From JBQCDV01 sp051960855 (lineage in GTDB: Bacteria; Actinomycetota; Actinomycetes; JAJZTN01): DNA of 38,499 nt. Within the stretch, counting starts at the first letter, position 1. Every line of letters begins with the position of its first letter. The translations under genes were made by a program, and so were the position numbers. This document shows positions 16,136 to 26,175 of the stretch, piece after piece. The notes beneath the pieces were generated by a model. That model ran no database searches. It saw nothing but the letters and a program-made list of their open reading frames with translations, and was not told where the DNA came from. The stretch spans positions 1 to 38,499 of the forward strand of contig JBQCDV010000216.1 in the NCBI GenBank assembly GCA_051960855.1, written 5' to 3'.

Positions 16136-16207
16136 CGCGCCCGGCAGGATTCGAACCTGCGACCGGCTGCTTAGAAGGCAGATGCTCTTCCGCTGAGCTA
16201 CGGGCGC
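16136..16207 (-). tRNA. tRNA-Arg (UCU)
   Basis: The acceptor arms GCGCCCG/CGGGCGC pair fully. The D-arm is GCTCAGCGGAAGAGC, the anticodon loop CTTCTAA gives anticodon UCU, the T-arm contains GGTTCGAATCC, and the discriminator is G. CCA is not encoded. It decodes rare AGA/AGG codons in this GC-rich genome. It lies between prsW-like and ssb genes that run on the other strand. Confidence 0.93.
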
Positions 16208-16411
16208 CTGGGTCTCCAGCGTAGTGGCGCGCCCGCCTGCCGCCCGGTCAGCGCGAGCCTCTTCCACAGCACGTTCTGCGCCGCCGTCCTGTCCACAGCG
16301 GCACCGCTGCGGCTGTCGCCCCCGACGTCGTGCGGTGACAGTCAGGTCAACGCGACCGTGACCACGTCGGACCCCGACGCTCCGTCCGGCGCCTCGACCC
16401 AAGGAGTGCCC

Positions 16412-16924
16412 ATGGCTGAGACGACCGTCTCCATCGCCGGCAACATCGTCAACGACGTCGAGCTCAAGCACGCCGAGACCGGGCCGTGGATGCGCCTGCG
16501 TATCGCCGTGAACAACCGCCGCTTCGACCGCGAGCGCAATGACTGGGTCGACGGCAAGTCCAGCTTCTTCACGGTCGTGGTCTGGCGCGAGCTGGCCGAG
16601 AACTGCTTCCACTCGCTGCGGAAGGGTCAGACCGTGATGGTCATGGGACGGCTGGAGACCAACGAGTACACGACCGGCGACGGCGACGTCCGCCGTGAGG
16701 AGGCACGCATCGTCGCCACGCACGTGGGGCCGACCCTGCGCTGGGGAGTGTCGAAGTTCCAGAAGACGCGCCGGCCGGAGGCCGAGGGGGCGGAGGAGTC
16801 CGTCGCGGTCGACGGCGTTGGGGCCGTGGACCCGCTCACCGGCGAGGTCCGGACTGCGGCGGCGCAGCGGGGGATGGACGACGTGCCCAGCCAGAGGGAC
16901 AGCCAGCAGCCGGTGTCGGTCTGA
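16412..16924 (+). CDS. ssb: single-stranded DNA-binding protein, paralogue without acidic tip
   Basis: A 170-residue protein starting at ATG 16412, with AAGGAG seven bases upstream. The OB fold spans residues ~1-112: TVSIAGNIVNDVELK, WMRLRIAVNNRRFDRE, SSFFTVVVWRELAENC, GQTVMVMGRLETNEY. The C-terminal part is short and polar and ends QQPVSV. The acidic DDDIPF-type tip, through which the housekeeping SSB recruits repair and replication partners, is missing. This fits the second, SsbB-like paralogue of actinobacteria, associated with chromosome segregation or competence-like roles rather than bulk replication. Located 63 bases before ettA. Confidence 0.9.
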   Translation: MAETTVSIAGNIVNDVELKHAETGPWMRLRIAVNNRRFDRERNDWVDGKSSFFTVVVWRELAENCFHSLRKGQTVMVMGRLETNEYTTGDGDVRREEARIVATHVGPTLRWGVSKFQKTRRPEAEGAEESVAVDGVGAVDPLTGEVRTAAAQRGMDDVPSQRDSQQPVSV

Positions 16925-16987
16925 GCGGGCGAGGGCACCTGGCTCGCAGGCAGGTGACCTGTCGGGCGCACCGTAGGCTTGTGCCTC

Positions 16988-18652
<1,665 letters not shown>

Positions 18653-18673
18653 CGCTTCTCTAGGCTGCGGACT

Positions 18674-19117
18674 ATGGCGCGGCACACCTACCTCTGCCCG
18701 ATGCGCTGGTCGGACATGGACGCCTACGGGCACGTCAACAACGTCCGCTTCCTCACCTACCTCGAGGAGGCGCGCATCGACATGTTTAACGAGCTCGCCG
18801 AGCTCAACGAGCACGCCAACCTGGTGGGCACCGGCGTGGTCGTCGCACGGCACGAGATCAACTACAAGCGTCCGCTGGTCCACCGCAACGCCCCGGTGCC
18901 CATCGACACCTGGGTCACCGACGTCGGCGGCGCGTCGTTCGACCTGTCCTACGAGGTGCATGACGAGGACGGGACGGTCTACGCGACGGCTGCGTCGGTG
19001 ATGGTCCCCTACGACTTCCAGCACGCGCGTCCGCGGCGTCTGAGCAGCCTTGAGCGCGACTACCTGGCACGCTTTCGCGATGAGAGTGGCCGCGACCACC
19101 GCGTCCGCGCCCGCTGA
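18674..19117 (+). CDS. acyl-CoA thioesterase, 4HBT hot-dog fold
   Basis: A 147-residue single hot-dog protein starting at ATG 18674. The N-terminal signature CPMRWSDMDAYGHVNN carries the Asp/His pair of 4-hydroxybenzoyl-CoA-type thioesterases, followed by FLTYLEEARIDMF on the long helix. It hydrolyses acyl-CoA; chain-length preference is not readable. It lies 21 bases after ettA and 23 before an acyl-CoA dehydrogenase, so it is probably the first functional member of the acyl-CoA cluster, though read-through from ettA is possible. Confidence 0.88.
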   Translation: MARHTYLCPMRWSDMDAYGHVNNVRFLTYLEEARIDMFNELAELNEHANLVGTGVVVARHEINYKRPLVHRNAPVPIDTWVTDVGGASFDLSYEVHDEDGTVYATAASVMVPYDFQHARPRRLSSLERDYLARFRDESGRDHRVRAR

Positions 19118-19140
19118 CCGCAGGAGACGGAAAGGTCCGC

Positions 19141-20286
19141 ATGCGCCGCACCATCTTCGAGCCCGAGCACGAGGCCTTCCGCGAGAGCGCGCGGGAGTTC
19201 GTCGACCGCCAGGTCGCGCCCTACCTGCCGCAGTGGATCGAGCAGAAGGGCATCGACCGGTCGCTGTGGCTCGAGGCGGGCAAGCAGGGGCTGCTCGGGC
19301 TGCAGATCCCTGAGGAGTACGGCGGCGGGGGCGCCGACGACTACCGCTTCACGGCGATCCTCGGCGAGGAGCTCGTCCGGGTCAGCGCTGCCGTCGGGTC
19401 GTGCCTCGGGATCCACGCGGACGTGTGCGCGCCGTATCTTGTCGAGCTGACCACGGAGGAGCAGAAGCAGCGGTGGCTGCCACGCTTCTGCACGGGCGAG
19501 CTGACGACCGCCATCGCGATGACCGAGCCCAGCGGTGGCTCCGACCTCGCCGCCCTGCGCACCACCGCTGTCCGCGACGGCGACGACTGGGTCCTCAACG
19601 GCTCCAAGACCTTCATCACCAACGGCTGGTCGGCCGACCTGGTCATCGTCGCCGCACGCACCGACCCCTCCAAGGGCGCCCGGGGCATCACGCTCTTCGG
19701 GCTCGAGACCGGCATGCCGGGCTTCACTCGTGGCCGCAAGCTCGACAAGGTCGGTCAGCCCGAATCTGACACTGCCGAGCTCTTCTTCTCCGACGTGCGG
19801 GTGCCGGACGCCAACCGCATCGGCGAGGAGGGGCAGGGCTTCATCGCGATGATGCAGCGACTGCCCCAGGAGCGGCTGGGGTCCGCAGTCAACAACCTCG
19901 CGCACTGCCGGGCGGTGCTCGACGAGACGCTGGACTACATCAAGCAGCGCCAAGCCTTCGGTCAGCCCATCGGGTCCTTCCAGCACAACAAGTTCCTGGC
20001 CGCCGAGCTCGTCACCCAGGTCGAGGTCAGCCAGGCCTTCGTCGACCAGTGCATCCTCGCCCACAACGACCACGAGCTGTCCGCGGTCGACGCGGCGAAG
20101 GCGAAGTGGTGGACAGCCCAGGTGCAGAACGACGTCCTCGACGCCTGCGTCCAGCTGCACGGCGGCTACGGGTTCATGCGGGAGTACCGGGTCGCGCAGG
20201 CCTGGATGGACGCCCGCGTGACGAAGATCTGGGCGGGCTCCAACGAGATCATGAAGGAGCTCATCGGGCGGGACCTCGGGCTGTGA
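19141..20286 (+). CDS. acyl-CoA dehydrogenase, long-chain (LCAD-like) type
   Basis: A 381-residue FAD enzyme that oxidises acyl-CoA to trans-2-enoyl-CoA. FAD and substrate motifs are AIAMTEPSGGSDLAALRTT and WVLNGSKTFITNG. The catalytic Glu appears in the helix-G position (LPQERLGSAVNN), as in LCAD and isovaleryl-CoA dehydrogenase, because the C-terminal motif is KIWAGSNEIMKELIGRDLG without a Glu before the GS. The wording LPQERL plus NEIMKELI is notably LCAD-like. GGAGACGGAAAGG precedes ATG 19141. Its stop overlaps the next GTG (GTGA). Confidence 0.93.
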   Translation: MRRTIFEPEHEAFRESAREFVDRQVAPYLPQWIEQKGIDRSLWLEAGKQGLLGLQIPEEYGGGGADDYRFTAILGEELVRVSAAVGSCLGIHADVCAPYLVELTTEEQKQRWLPRFCTGELTTAIAMTEPSGGSDLAALRTTAVRDGDDWVLNGSKTFITNGWSADLVIVAARTDPSKGARGITLFGLETGMPGFTRGRKLDKVGQPESDTAELFFSDVRVPDANRIGEEGQGFIAMMQRLPQERLGSAVNNLAHCRAVLDETLDYIKQRQAFGQPIGSFQHNKFLAAELVTQVEVSQAFVDQCILAHNDHELSAVDAAKAKWWTAQVQNDVLDACVQLHGGYGFMREYRVAQAWMDARVTKIWAGSNEIMKELIGRDLGL

Positions 20287-21038
20287 CGGGGGGCGGCCGC
20301 TTCGCCGGCAAGACTGCGATCATCACCGGCGCCAGCCGTGGCATCGGCCTGGCCATCGCGCGGCGACTGGTGGACGAGGGCGCACGGGTCGTCATCACGG
20401 CCCGCAAGCCCGAACCGCTCGCCGAGGCAGCCACCCTGCTCGGCGGTGAGGCCGTGGCCCGCGCTGTCGCTGGCCGCGCCGACGACGTCGAGCACCAGCG
20501 GCAGACGGTGCGGGAGGCGCTCACGGCGTTCGGGACGGTCGATGTCCTCGTCAACAACACCGGCATCAACCCGACCTACGGCCCTGTGATCGACACCGAC
20601 CTCGACGTCGCCCGCAAGATCATCGACGTCAACGTGCTTGCCGCCGTGAGCTGGGTGCGCGAGATTCGAACGGCGCAGCCCGGGCCGCTGGCCGTCGTCA
20701 ACATCGCCAGCGTTGCCGGGCTTCGTCCCGCGGGCGGCATCGGCGTCTACGGGGTCAGCAAGGCCGCGCTGCTCCAGCTGACCGCTCAGCTGGCAGTCGA
20801 GCTCGCCCCCGAGGTGCGGGTCAACGCAGTGGCTCCGGCGGTCGTGCGGACGCGGTTCGCGACGGCGCTGTTCGAGGGCCGGGAGGAGCAGGTGGCAGCG
20901 ACGTACCCGCTGCGGCGGCTGGGGGAGCCGCAGGACGTCGCGGGAGCGGTGGCCTTCCTGGCCTCCGACGACGCCGCCTGGATCACCGGTCAGACCCTCG
21001 TCATTGACGGCGGCCTGCTGCTCGCCGGCGGGGTGTGA
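20283..21038 (+). CDS. SDR-family oxidoreductase (FabG-like)
   Basis: A 251-residue short-chain dehydrogenase starting at GTG 20283, overlapping the dehydrogenase stop. Cofactor loop TGASRGIGLAIA (~16-27) and NNTGINP are clear, and catalytic residues lie in NIASVAG (Ser) and YGVSKAALLQL (Tyr-x3-Lys). The C-terminal segment LASDDAAWITGQTLVIDGG is typical of classical SDRs. The motifs around the dinucleotide site favour NADP(H) or NAD(H) equally by eye. Context suggests oxidation of a hydroxyacyl intermediate. Its stop overlaps the next gene's GTG. Confidence 0.92.
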   Translation: MTGGGRFAGKTAIITGASRGIGLAIARRLVDEGARVVITARKPEPLAEAATLLGGEAVARAVAGRADDVEHQRQTVREALTAFGTVDVLVNNTGINPTYGPVIDTDLDVARKIIDVNVLAAVSWVREIRTAQPGPLAVVNIASVAGLRPAGGIGVYGVSKAALLQLTAQLAVELAPEVRVNAVAPAVVRTRFATALFEGREEQVAATYPLRRLGEPQDVAGAVAFLASDDAAWITGQTLVIDGGLLLAGGV

Positions 21039-22195
21039 GCCGCCCCGTGGCTGGGGCAGAGCATGGGGCAGAGGCTGGGGCAGAGCGTGGGGCAGAGCTT
21101 GGTCTGGCCGCCGGTTCGCCGCGCGGTCTCGACCTCGGCGCACTGCAGCGCTGGCTCGCGGAGGCGGCACCGGGACTGCTCGCACCGCCCGACGGCGAGC
21201 CGCTGCGCGGCAGCCTGATCGCTGGCGGCCGGTCCAACCTCACCTATGTGGTGACCGACGGGCGCCGCGACGTGGTGGTGCGGCGCCCCCCGCTGGGCCA
21301 CGTGCTGGCCACCGCGCACGACATGGCGCGCGAGTACCGCGTCATCAGCGCGCTGCGCGGCACCGACGTTCCCGTGCCGGAGGGCTACGCGCTGTGCGAG
21401 GACGCCGCGGTCGTGGGGGCGCCGTTCTACGTGATGCAGCGGGTGTCCGGCCAGGTGGTGCGCACCGCGGAGCAGGCGGCCGCGCTGGGCGGCGAGGTCC
21501 GCGACCGGCTCGCCACGGAGCTCATGCGGGTGCTCGCGCGGCTGCACCGGGTCGACCCCCATGCCGTCGGGCTCGGCGACTTCGGGCGTCCGGAGGGCTA
21601 CCTGGAGCGACAGGTGCGCCGGTGGGGCCAGCAGCTCGACCGGTCCCGGACGCGGGAGCTGCCCGACCTTGACCGGCTGCGCACGGCATTGGGTCAGGAC
21701 ATGCCGGCCTCGTTGCGGTCAGGCATCGTGCACGGTGACTACCGCCTCGACAACGCGCTGGTGAGCACGGACAGGGGCGACATCAACGCCGTTCTGGACT
21801 GGGAGATGGCCACCCTCGGGGACCCGGCGGCCGACCTCGGCCTGCTGCTCGTCTACTGGGACGGGCTCAGCCGTCTCGACAACGCGGTGGCGACCGGTAC
21901 CGGCGCCGCCAGCGGGTTCCCGACCGGGGGCGAGCTGGTCGAGCGATATGTGGGGTGCGTGCGCGACGAGGGCGGCCGCGTGGAGGCCGACCGTGTGGAG
22001 CGCAGCCTGGAGCGACTGGACTGGTACGTGGCGCTGGGCTACTTCAAGCTCGCCGTCGTGCTCGAGGGCATCCACGCGCGCTACCTGCAGGGCCAGACCC
22101 TCGGTGAGGGCTTCGACCGGATCGGGGAGGTGGTCGCGCCGCTGGCCGCCGCCGGTCTCGCCCGGCTGCGCGGCGACGACGGGAAGGACGGCTAG
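21035..22195 (+). CDS. aminoglycoside-phosphotransferase-like kinase (ACAD10/11 N-domain type)
   Basis: A 386-residue APH/choline-kinase-fold protein. After a low-complexity leader of GAEH/GAEA/GAER/GAEL repeats (~8-23), the kinase fold starts near residue 36. Motifs are LIAGGRSNLTYVVTD (nucleotide loop), RRDVVVRRPP, SGIVHGDYRLDNALV (catalytic loop) and AVLDWEMATLGDPAADLG (Mg-binding DxE). The GGRSNLTY and DWEMATLGDP wording is that of the kinase-like domain of ACAD10/ACAD11 and of LvaA-type hydroxyacyl kinases, not of antibiotic-resistance enzymes. The GTG start (21035) overlaps the SDR stop. An ACAD10/11-like dehydrogenase follows two bases later, so the pair mirrors the fused animal protein. 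Confidence 0.88.
   Translation: MSRPVAGAEHGAEAGAERGAELGLAAGSPRGLDLGALQRWLAEAAPGLLAPPDGEPLRGSLIAGGRSNLTYVVTDGRRDVVVRRPPLGHVLATAHDMAREYRVISALRGTDVPVPEGYALCEDAAVVGAPFYVMQRVSGQVVRTAEQAAALGGEVRDRLATELMRVLARLHRVDPHAVGLGDFGRPEGYLERQVRRWGQQLDRSRTRELPDLDRLRTALGQDMPASLRSGIVHGDYRLDNALVSTDRGDINAVLDWEMATLGDPAADLGLLLVYWDGLSRLDNAVATGTGAASGFPTGGELVERYVGCVRDEGGRVEADRVERSLERLDWYVALGYFKLAVVLEGIHARYLQGQTLGEGFDRIGEVVAPLAAAGLARLRGDDGKDG
21051..21098. repeat. four 12-bp tandem repeats in the kinase gene leader
   Basis: Units of the form NTGGGGCAGAGN begin at 21051, 21063, 21075 and 21087. They encode the GAEx tetrapeptide four times near the kinase N-terminus. Confidence 0.9.
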
Positions 22196-22197
22196 GC

Positions 22198-23433
22198 ATG
22201 GACTTCGCTCCTGACGCACGCACCGACGAGCTCGTCGGGCGACTACGCGCCTTCCTCGACGAGCGCGTCCTGCCCGCCGAGCCGGTCTACGAGGAGCAAG
22301 CGGCGGAGCTCGCGGCCCAGGGTAGACCGTGGGACCAGCCGGCGGTGATGCGCGAGCTGACAGCGGAGGCGCGACGACGGGGGCTGTGGAACCTCTTCCT
22401 CCCCGAGCCCGAGCCACCGCATGGACACGGCGCTGGTCTCACGCAGGTGCAGTATGCGCCGCTGGCCGAGCTCACCGGCTGGTCGCCGATGCTGGCGCCG
22501 GAAGCCGTCAACTGCAACGCCCCCGACACCGGGAACATGGAGCTGCTGCACGAGTGGGGGACGCCGGAGCAGCAGCAGCGATGGCTGCGGCCGCTGCTGG
22601 ACGGCGAGATCCGCTCGGCGTTCTGCATGACCGAGCCCGAGGTCGCCTCCTCCGACGCCACCAACATCCGGACCGAGATCCGGCGCGACGGCGACGACTA
22701 CGTGATCACTGGGCGCAAGTGGTGGTCGACCGGTGCCATGAGCCCGCGCTGCGCCGTCTTCGTCGTGATGGGCAAGACCGACCCTCACGCCGAGCGCCAC
22801 CGTCAGCAGTCGATGGTCCTCGTCCCGCGCGACACCCCCGGCGTCGAGGTGCGACGGGGCCTGCGGACGTTCGGCTTCGACGACGGACCGCACGGCGGCC
22901 ACGCCGAGGTGATTTTCCATGAGGTGCGGGTCCCCGCGACGCACCTGATCGGGGAGGAGGGGCAGGGCTTCGCCATCGCCCAGGCGCGGCTCGGCCCCGG
23001 CCGCATCCATCACTGCATGCGGCTGATCGGGATGGCCGAGCGCGCGCTGGACCTGATGTGCCGTCGGGTGCAGACCCGCGAGGCTTTCGGAACGGCGCTG
23101 TCACGGCAGGGCGTCGTGCAGGAGCGCATCGCCAACGCGCGGGTGGCCATCGAGCAGGCCAGACTCCTCGTGCTGAAGACCGCGTGGCTGATGGACACCG
23201 TCGGCAACCGCGGGGCGCACACCGAGATCCAGGCCATCAAGATCGCCGTGCCGTTGATGGCGCAGCAGGTCATCGACGATGCCATCCAGGCCTTCGGTGG
23301 GGCGGGGGTCTGCCAGGACACGCCGCTGCCGATGCTGTGGGTGCAGGCGCGCACGCTGCGACTGGCCGACGGACCCGACGAGGTGCACCGGGCCTCGCTG
23401 GCGCGGGCGGAGCTCAAGCGCCACCCCGTCTGA
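22198..23433 (+). CDS. acyl-CoA dehydrogenase, ACAD10/11-like
   Basis: A 411-residue FAD enzyme. Motifs are AFCMTEPEVASSDATNIRT, YVITGRKWWSTGAM, IGEEGQGFAIAQARLGPGR and, at the end, RLADGPDEVHRASLARAEL. The phrases KWWSTGAMSP and ADGPDEVH distinguish the ACAD10/11 clade from ordinary beta-oxidation dehydrogenases. Start at ATG 22198, two bases past the kinase stop. In animals the kinase and dehydrogenase are one polypeptide acting on 4-hydroxyacyl-CoAs; in Pseudomonas the separate LvaA/LvaC enzymes act in levulinate use. The same job here is inference from organisation. Confidence 0.92.
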   Translation: MDFAPDARTDELVGRLRAFLDERVLPAEPVYEEQAAELAAQGRPWDQPAVMRELTAEARRRGLWNLFLPEPEPPHGHGAGLTQVQYAPLAELTGWSPMLAPEAVNCNAPDTGNMELLHEWGTPEQQQRWLRPLLDGEIRSAFCMTEPEVASSDATNIRTEIRRDGDDYVITGRKWWSTGAMSPRCAVFVVMGKTDPHAERHRQQSMVLVPRDTPGVEVRRGLRTFGFDDGPHGGHAEVIFHEVRVPATHLIGEEGQGFAIAQARLGPGRIHHCMRLIGMAERALDLMCRRVQTREAFGTALSRQGVVQERIANARVAIEQARLLVLKTAWLMDTVGNRGAHTEIQAIKIAVPLMAQQVIDDAIQAFGGAGVCQDTPLPMLWVQARTLRLADGPDEVHRASLARAELKRHPV

Positions 23434-23499
23434 GCGCCACCCGATCTCAGCGCCGGTGGCTGGCCTCCAGTGTGGACAACTACCCCTCACCGTCGCCGA

Positions 23500-23540
23500 T
23501 GCATCGGATCACCCACCTTCTAGGGGGGTAACCCGATGCA
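23500..23540. terminator. inverted repeat between convergent genes, possible bidirectional terminator
   Basis: TGCATCGG (23500-23507) pairs with CCGATGCA (23533-23540), and CCC/GGG pair further in after a mismatch bubble. It lies between the acyl-CoA dehydrogenase (plus) and alpha-glucosidase (minus) ends. No U-tract, so it could also be a protein-binding palindrome. Confidence 0.5.
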
Positions 23541-23552
23541 CCGGGTGAGACG

Positions 23553-25217
23553 TCAGCGGCGCAGCCAGACCGCGGTGTCCTGGGGGAGCTTGCCGCCCTC
23601 CAGGTCCCCGCTGGCCAGCAGGACGGTCCCTTCGGGCAGCTCCAGAGGTGCGTCGCCGAAGTTGACGACACACACCAGGCCCGTGTCGCGGCGGAAGCCG
23701 AGCGCGACGGCCGGGTCGACGTCGGGAAGCCACTCCAGGCTGCCGTCGCCGCCGAGCTCGTGCCGCAGCCGCAGCGCCTCCTGGTAGAGCCGCAGCATCG
23801 AGTCCTGCGTGCCGGTCTCGACGTCGCGTGCGTGCGACGCCCAGTCGTCCGGCTGCGGCAGCCACGACCCACCCGGACCGAAGCCGTAGGACGAGCCACC
23901 ATCAGCAGACTCCGAGGCGTCCCACGGCAGGGGCACCCGGCAGCCGTCGCGCCCCTTGCGGGTGTGCCCGGTGCGCTCCCAGACCGGGTCCTGCAGCACC
24001 TCGTGCGGCAGCTCCGCGACCTCCCGCAGCCCGAGCTCCTCGCCCTGGTAGACGTAGGCCGAGCCGGGCAGCGCCAGCATCAGCAGAGCCGCGGCCCGGG
24101 CGCGGCGAGTGCCGAGCTCGAGGTCCGGGCGCGGGTCCTGGCCGTCGGTCATCAGCCAGGCCTCCTCGTCCGCGTCCTGAGGCAGCGCATAGCGCGTGAG
24201 GTGCCGGATCACGTCGTGGTTGCTCAGCACCCAGGTCGTCGCCGCGCCGACTGCGTCGGTGGCGGACAGGGAGCCGTCGATGACGTCGCGCAGCTGGGTG
24301 ACGTTCCACTTCGAGCGCAGGAAGTCGAAGTTGAACGCCTGCTGCAGCTCGTCGGGACGGACGTACATGCCGCGGCGGCTCGGCGAGTCCACCCACGCCT
24401 CCGCGACCGCCATCCGGGGCGGGGAGTAGCCGGCCAGGACCCGATGCCAGGCGCGGTACACGTCGTGGACGCCGTCCCGGTCCCAGTAGGGGTGGTCGTG
24501 ACCGCCCGTGGCCGAGAGCAGCTTCTCCTCGTGCTCGTCGCTACCCACGTCGCGCAACGGCTCGGAGAGGTCCTTGACGAGACCGTGCGCGACGTCGATG
24601 CGGAAGCCGTCCACGCCGCGGTCCAGCCAGAACCGCAGGATCGCCTCGAACTCCGCCCGCACCTCGGGGTTGTCCCAGTTGAGGTCCGGCTGCTTGACGT
24701 CGAACAGGTGCAGGTACCACTGGCCGTCGGGAACCCGCTCCCACGCGGTACCGCCGAAGACGGAGCGCCAGTCCGACGGCGGCTGGTCGCCGTTCGGGCC
24801 CTTGCCGTTGCGGAAGACGTAGCGGTCGCGCGCGGGCGAACCCGGTGGGGAGGCCAACGCCTCCTGGAACCAGCGGTGCTCGTCCGAGGTGTGGTTGGGC
24901 ACGATGTCGACGATGACCTTCAGCCCGAGGTCGTGGGCGCGCGCGATGAGGGCGTCGGCGTCCGCGAGAGCGCCGAAGCGCGGGTCGACGTCGCGGTAGT
25001 TCGCGACGTCGTAGCCGCCGTCAGCCAGGGGCGAAGGGTAGAAAGGCGTCAGCCACACCGCGTCGACTCCCAGCTCGCGCAGGCTTCCCAGCCGCGCCGT
25101 GATGCCGGGGAGGTCTCCCTCGCCGTCGCCGTTGGCATCAGCGAAACTGCGGACGTAGATCTGGTAGATGACGGCGGAACGCCACCAGGCGCTGCTGGAC
25201 GCGGGGGAGGGACTCAC
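23553..25217 (-). CDS. GH13 alpha-glucosidase (oligo-1,6-glucosidase-like)
   Basis: A 554-residue alpha-amylase-superfamily enzyme. (beta/alpha)8 motifs are VIVDIVPNHTSDEH (region I), GVDGFRIDVAHGL with nucleophile Asp208 (region II), MAVAEAWVD with acid Glu273 (region III) and WVLSNHDVIRH with Asp335 (region IV). The N-terminal WWRSAVIYQIYVRSFAD and GEGDLPGI are typical of intracellular alpha-glucosidases that hydrolyse maltose, sucrose or isomaltose-type oligosaccharides; exact linkage is undetermined. No signal peptide. The GTG start (25217) lies 30 bases after the haemoglobin gene on the same strand, so the two probably share a transcript. Confidence 0.92.
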   Translation of the reverse strand: MSPSPASSSAWWRSAVIYQIYVRSFADANGDGEGDLPGITARLGSLRELGVDAVWLTPFYPSPLADGGYDVANYRDVDPRFGALADADALIARAHDLGLKVIVDIVPNHTSDEHRWFQEALASPPGSPARDRYVFRNGKGPNGDQPPSDWRSVFGGTAWERVPDGQWYLHLFDVKQPDLNWDNPEVRAEFEAILRFWLDRGVDGFRIDVAHGLVKDLSEPLRDVGSDEHEEKLLSATGGHDHPYWDRDGVHDVYRAWHRVLAGYSPPRMAVAEAWVDSPSRRGMYVRPDELQQAFNFDFLRSKWNVTQLRDVIDGSLSATDAVGAATTWVLSNHDVIRHLTRYALPQDADEEAWLMTDGQDPRPDLELGTRRARAAALLMLALPGSAYVYQGEELGLREVAELPHEVLQDPVWERTGHTRKGRDGCRVPLPWDASESADGGSSYGFGPGGSWLPQPDDWASHARDVETGTQDSMLRLYQEALRLRHELGGDGSLEWLPDVDPAVALGFRRDTGLVCVVNFGDAPLELPEGTVLLASGDLEGGKLPQDTAVWLRR

Positions 25218-25247
25218 CCCGAGAGTCTGTCAGGTTATCCGAGGGTC

Positions 25248-25682
25248 TCACTCGAGGGTGTTGACGAGGCTGTGCGCCGCCGAGACGAGGTAGTCCCACA
25301 GCATCTGCTCGGCCGGCTCCGGCAGGTCGAGAGAGTCGACCCCGTCGCGCATGTGCTGCAGCCAGTGGTCGCGGGCCTCCGGTGTGACCCGGAACGGCAC
25401 GTGCCGCATCCGCAGCCGCGGATGGCCGCGCTGCTCGGAGTAGGTCCGCGGGCCGCCCCAGTACTGCTCGAGGAACATCCGCAGCCGCTCCCGCGCGCCG
25501 CTGAGGTCCTCCTCCGGGTACATCGGGCGCAGCACGGGGTCCTCGGCGACTCCGTCGTAGAAGCGGTCCACCAGCTTCTCGAACGTCGCCCGCCCGCCCA
25601 CCGCCTCGTAGAACGTGACGGCAGGGAGGTGGCTGGCGTCCTCACCCCTGTCCGAAGGTGCGGGGGTCAGGGGGATGCTCAT
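25248..25682 (-). CDS. glbO: group II truncated haemoglobin
   Basis: A 144-residue globin; start at ATG 25680-25682 (MSIPLTP). A longer frame reaches 25715 but its extra residues do not fit the family. The 2-on-2 fold is visible: TFYEAVGGRATFEKLVDRFY (helices A-B), DPVLRPMYPEEDL with the CD1 Tyr, FLEQYWGGPRTYSEQRGHP, RMRHVPFRVT with the proximal His, and RDHWLQHM with the G8 Trp that marks TrHbO. It binds haem and O2; roles suggested for the family include oxygen transfer and peroxide or NO handling. Divergent from osmC across 59 bases, suggesting shared oxidative-stress regulation, by inference. Confidence 0.93.
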   Translation of the reverse strand: MSIPLTPAPSDRGEDASHLPAVTFYEAVGGRATFEKLVDRFYDGVAEDPVLRPMYPEEDLSGARERLRMFLEQYWGGPRTYSEQRGHPRLRMRHVPFRVTPEARDHWLQHMRDGVDSLDLPEPAEQMLWDYLVSAAHSLVNTLE

Positions 25683-25741
25683 AGGTTCATCGTGACATCT
25701 GTGTGCAGACGACATCCGAGTCGACGGAAAGGACGGGTCCC

Positions 25742-26170
25742 ATGGCGACCATCCGCAACGCGAGCACTCACTGGGAGGGGTCGTTGCGCGACGGCCTCGG
25801 CCGGGTCACCTTCGAGACGTCCAGCATCGGCACCTACGAGGTGACCTGGCCCTCCCGCGCGGAGGACCCCAACGGGCGCACCAGCCCCGAGGAGCTGATC
25901 GCAGCGGCCCACTCGGCGTGCTACTCGATGGCGCTCGCTCACGCGCTGACCGAGGCCGGGACGCCGCCGCGGGCGCTCGACACCCGCGCCGAGGTCGCCT
26001 TCACCCCGGGCAAGGGCATCACCGGGATCGTGCTGCACGTGATGGCGGACGTCCCGGGCATCGACCCCGAGGCCTTCGACGTCAAGGCGGGCGAGGCGAA
26101 AAACGGCTGCCCCGTCAGCCAGGCGCTGGCTGGCACGCACATCACCCTCGAGGCGAAGCTCGTCGCCTGA
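25742..26170 (+). CDS. osmC: OsmC/Ohr-family peroxiredoxin
   Basis: A 142-residue protein with both redox cysteines: AAHSACYSMALAHAL and AKNGCPVSQALAG. It reduces organic hydroperoxides using thiol donors. The N-terminal strand TIRNASTHWEGSL and GRTSPEELIAAAHSACYSM are closer to OsmC than to Ohr. Start at ATG 25742, with GGAAAGGA upstream. It ends five bases before the convergent MscS gene, with no terminator visible in between. Confidence 0.92.
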   Translation: MATIRNASTHWEGSLRDGLGRVTFETSSIGTYEVTWPSRAEDPNGRTSPEELIAAAHSACYSMALAHALTEAGTPPRALDTRAEVAFTPGKGITGIVLHVMADVPGIDPEAFDVKAGEAKNGCPVSQALAGTHITLEAKLVA

Positions 26171-26175
26171 GCCCG

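Noticed and set aside
21035..22195. Aminoglycoside resistance gene
   Set aside because: The fold is shared, but the sequence phrases and acyl-CoA gene context match the ACAD10/11 kinase type.
23760..25844. A 694-residue open frame on the plus strand
   Set aside because: It is antisense to the GH13 enzyme and haemoglobin genes, with no recognisable domain. The minus-strand genes have catalytic motifs.
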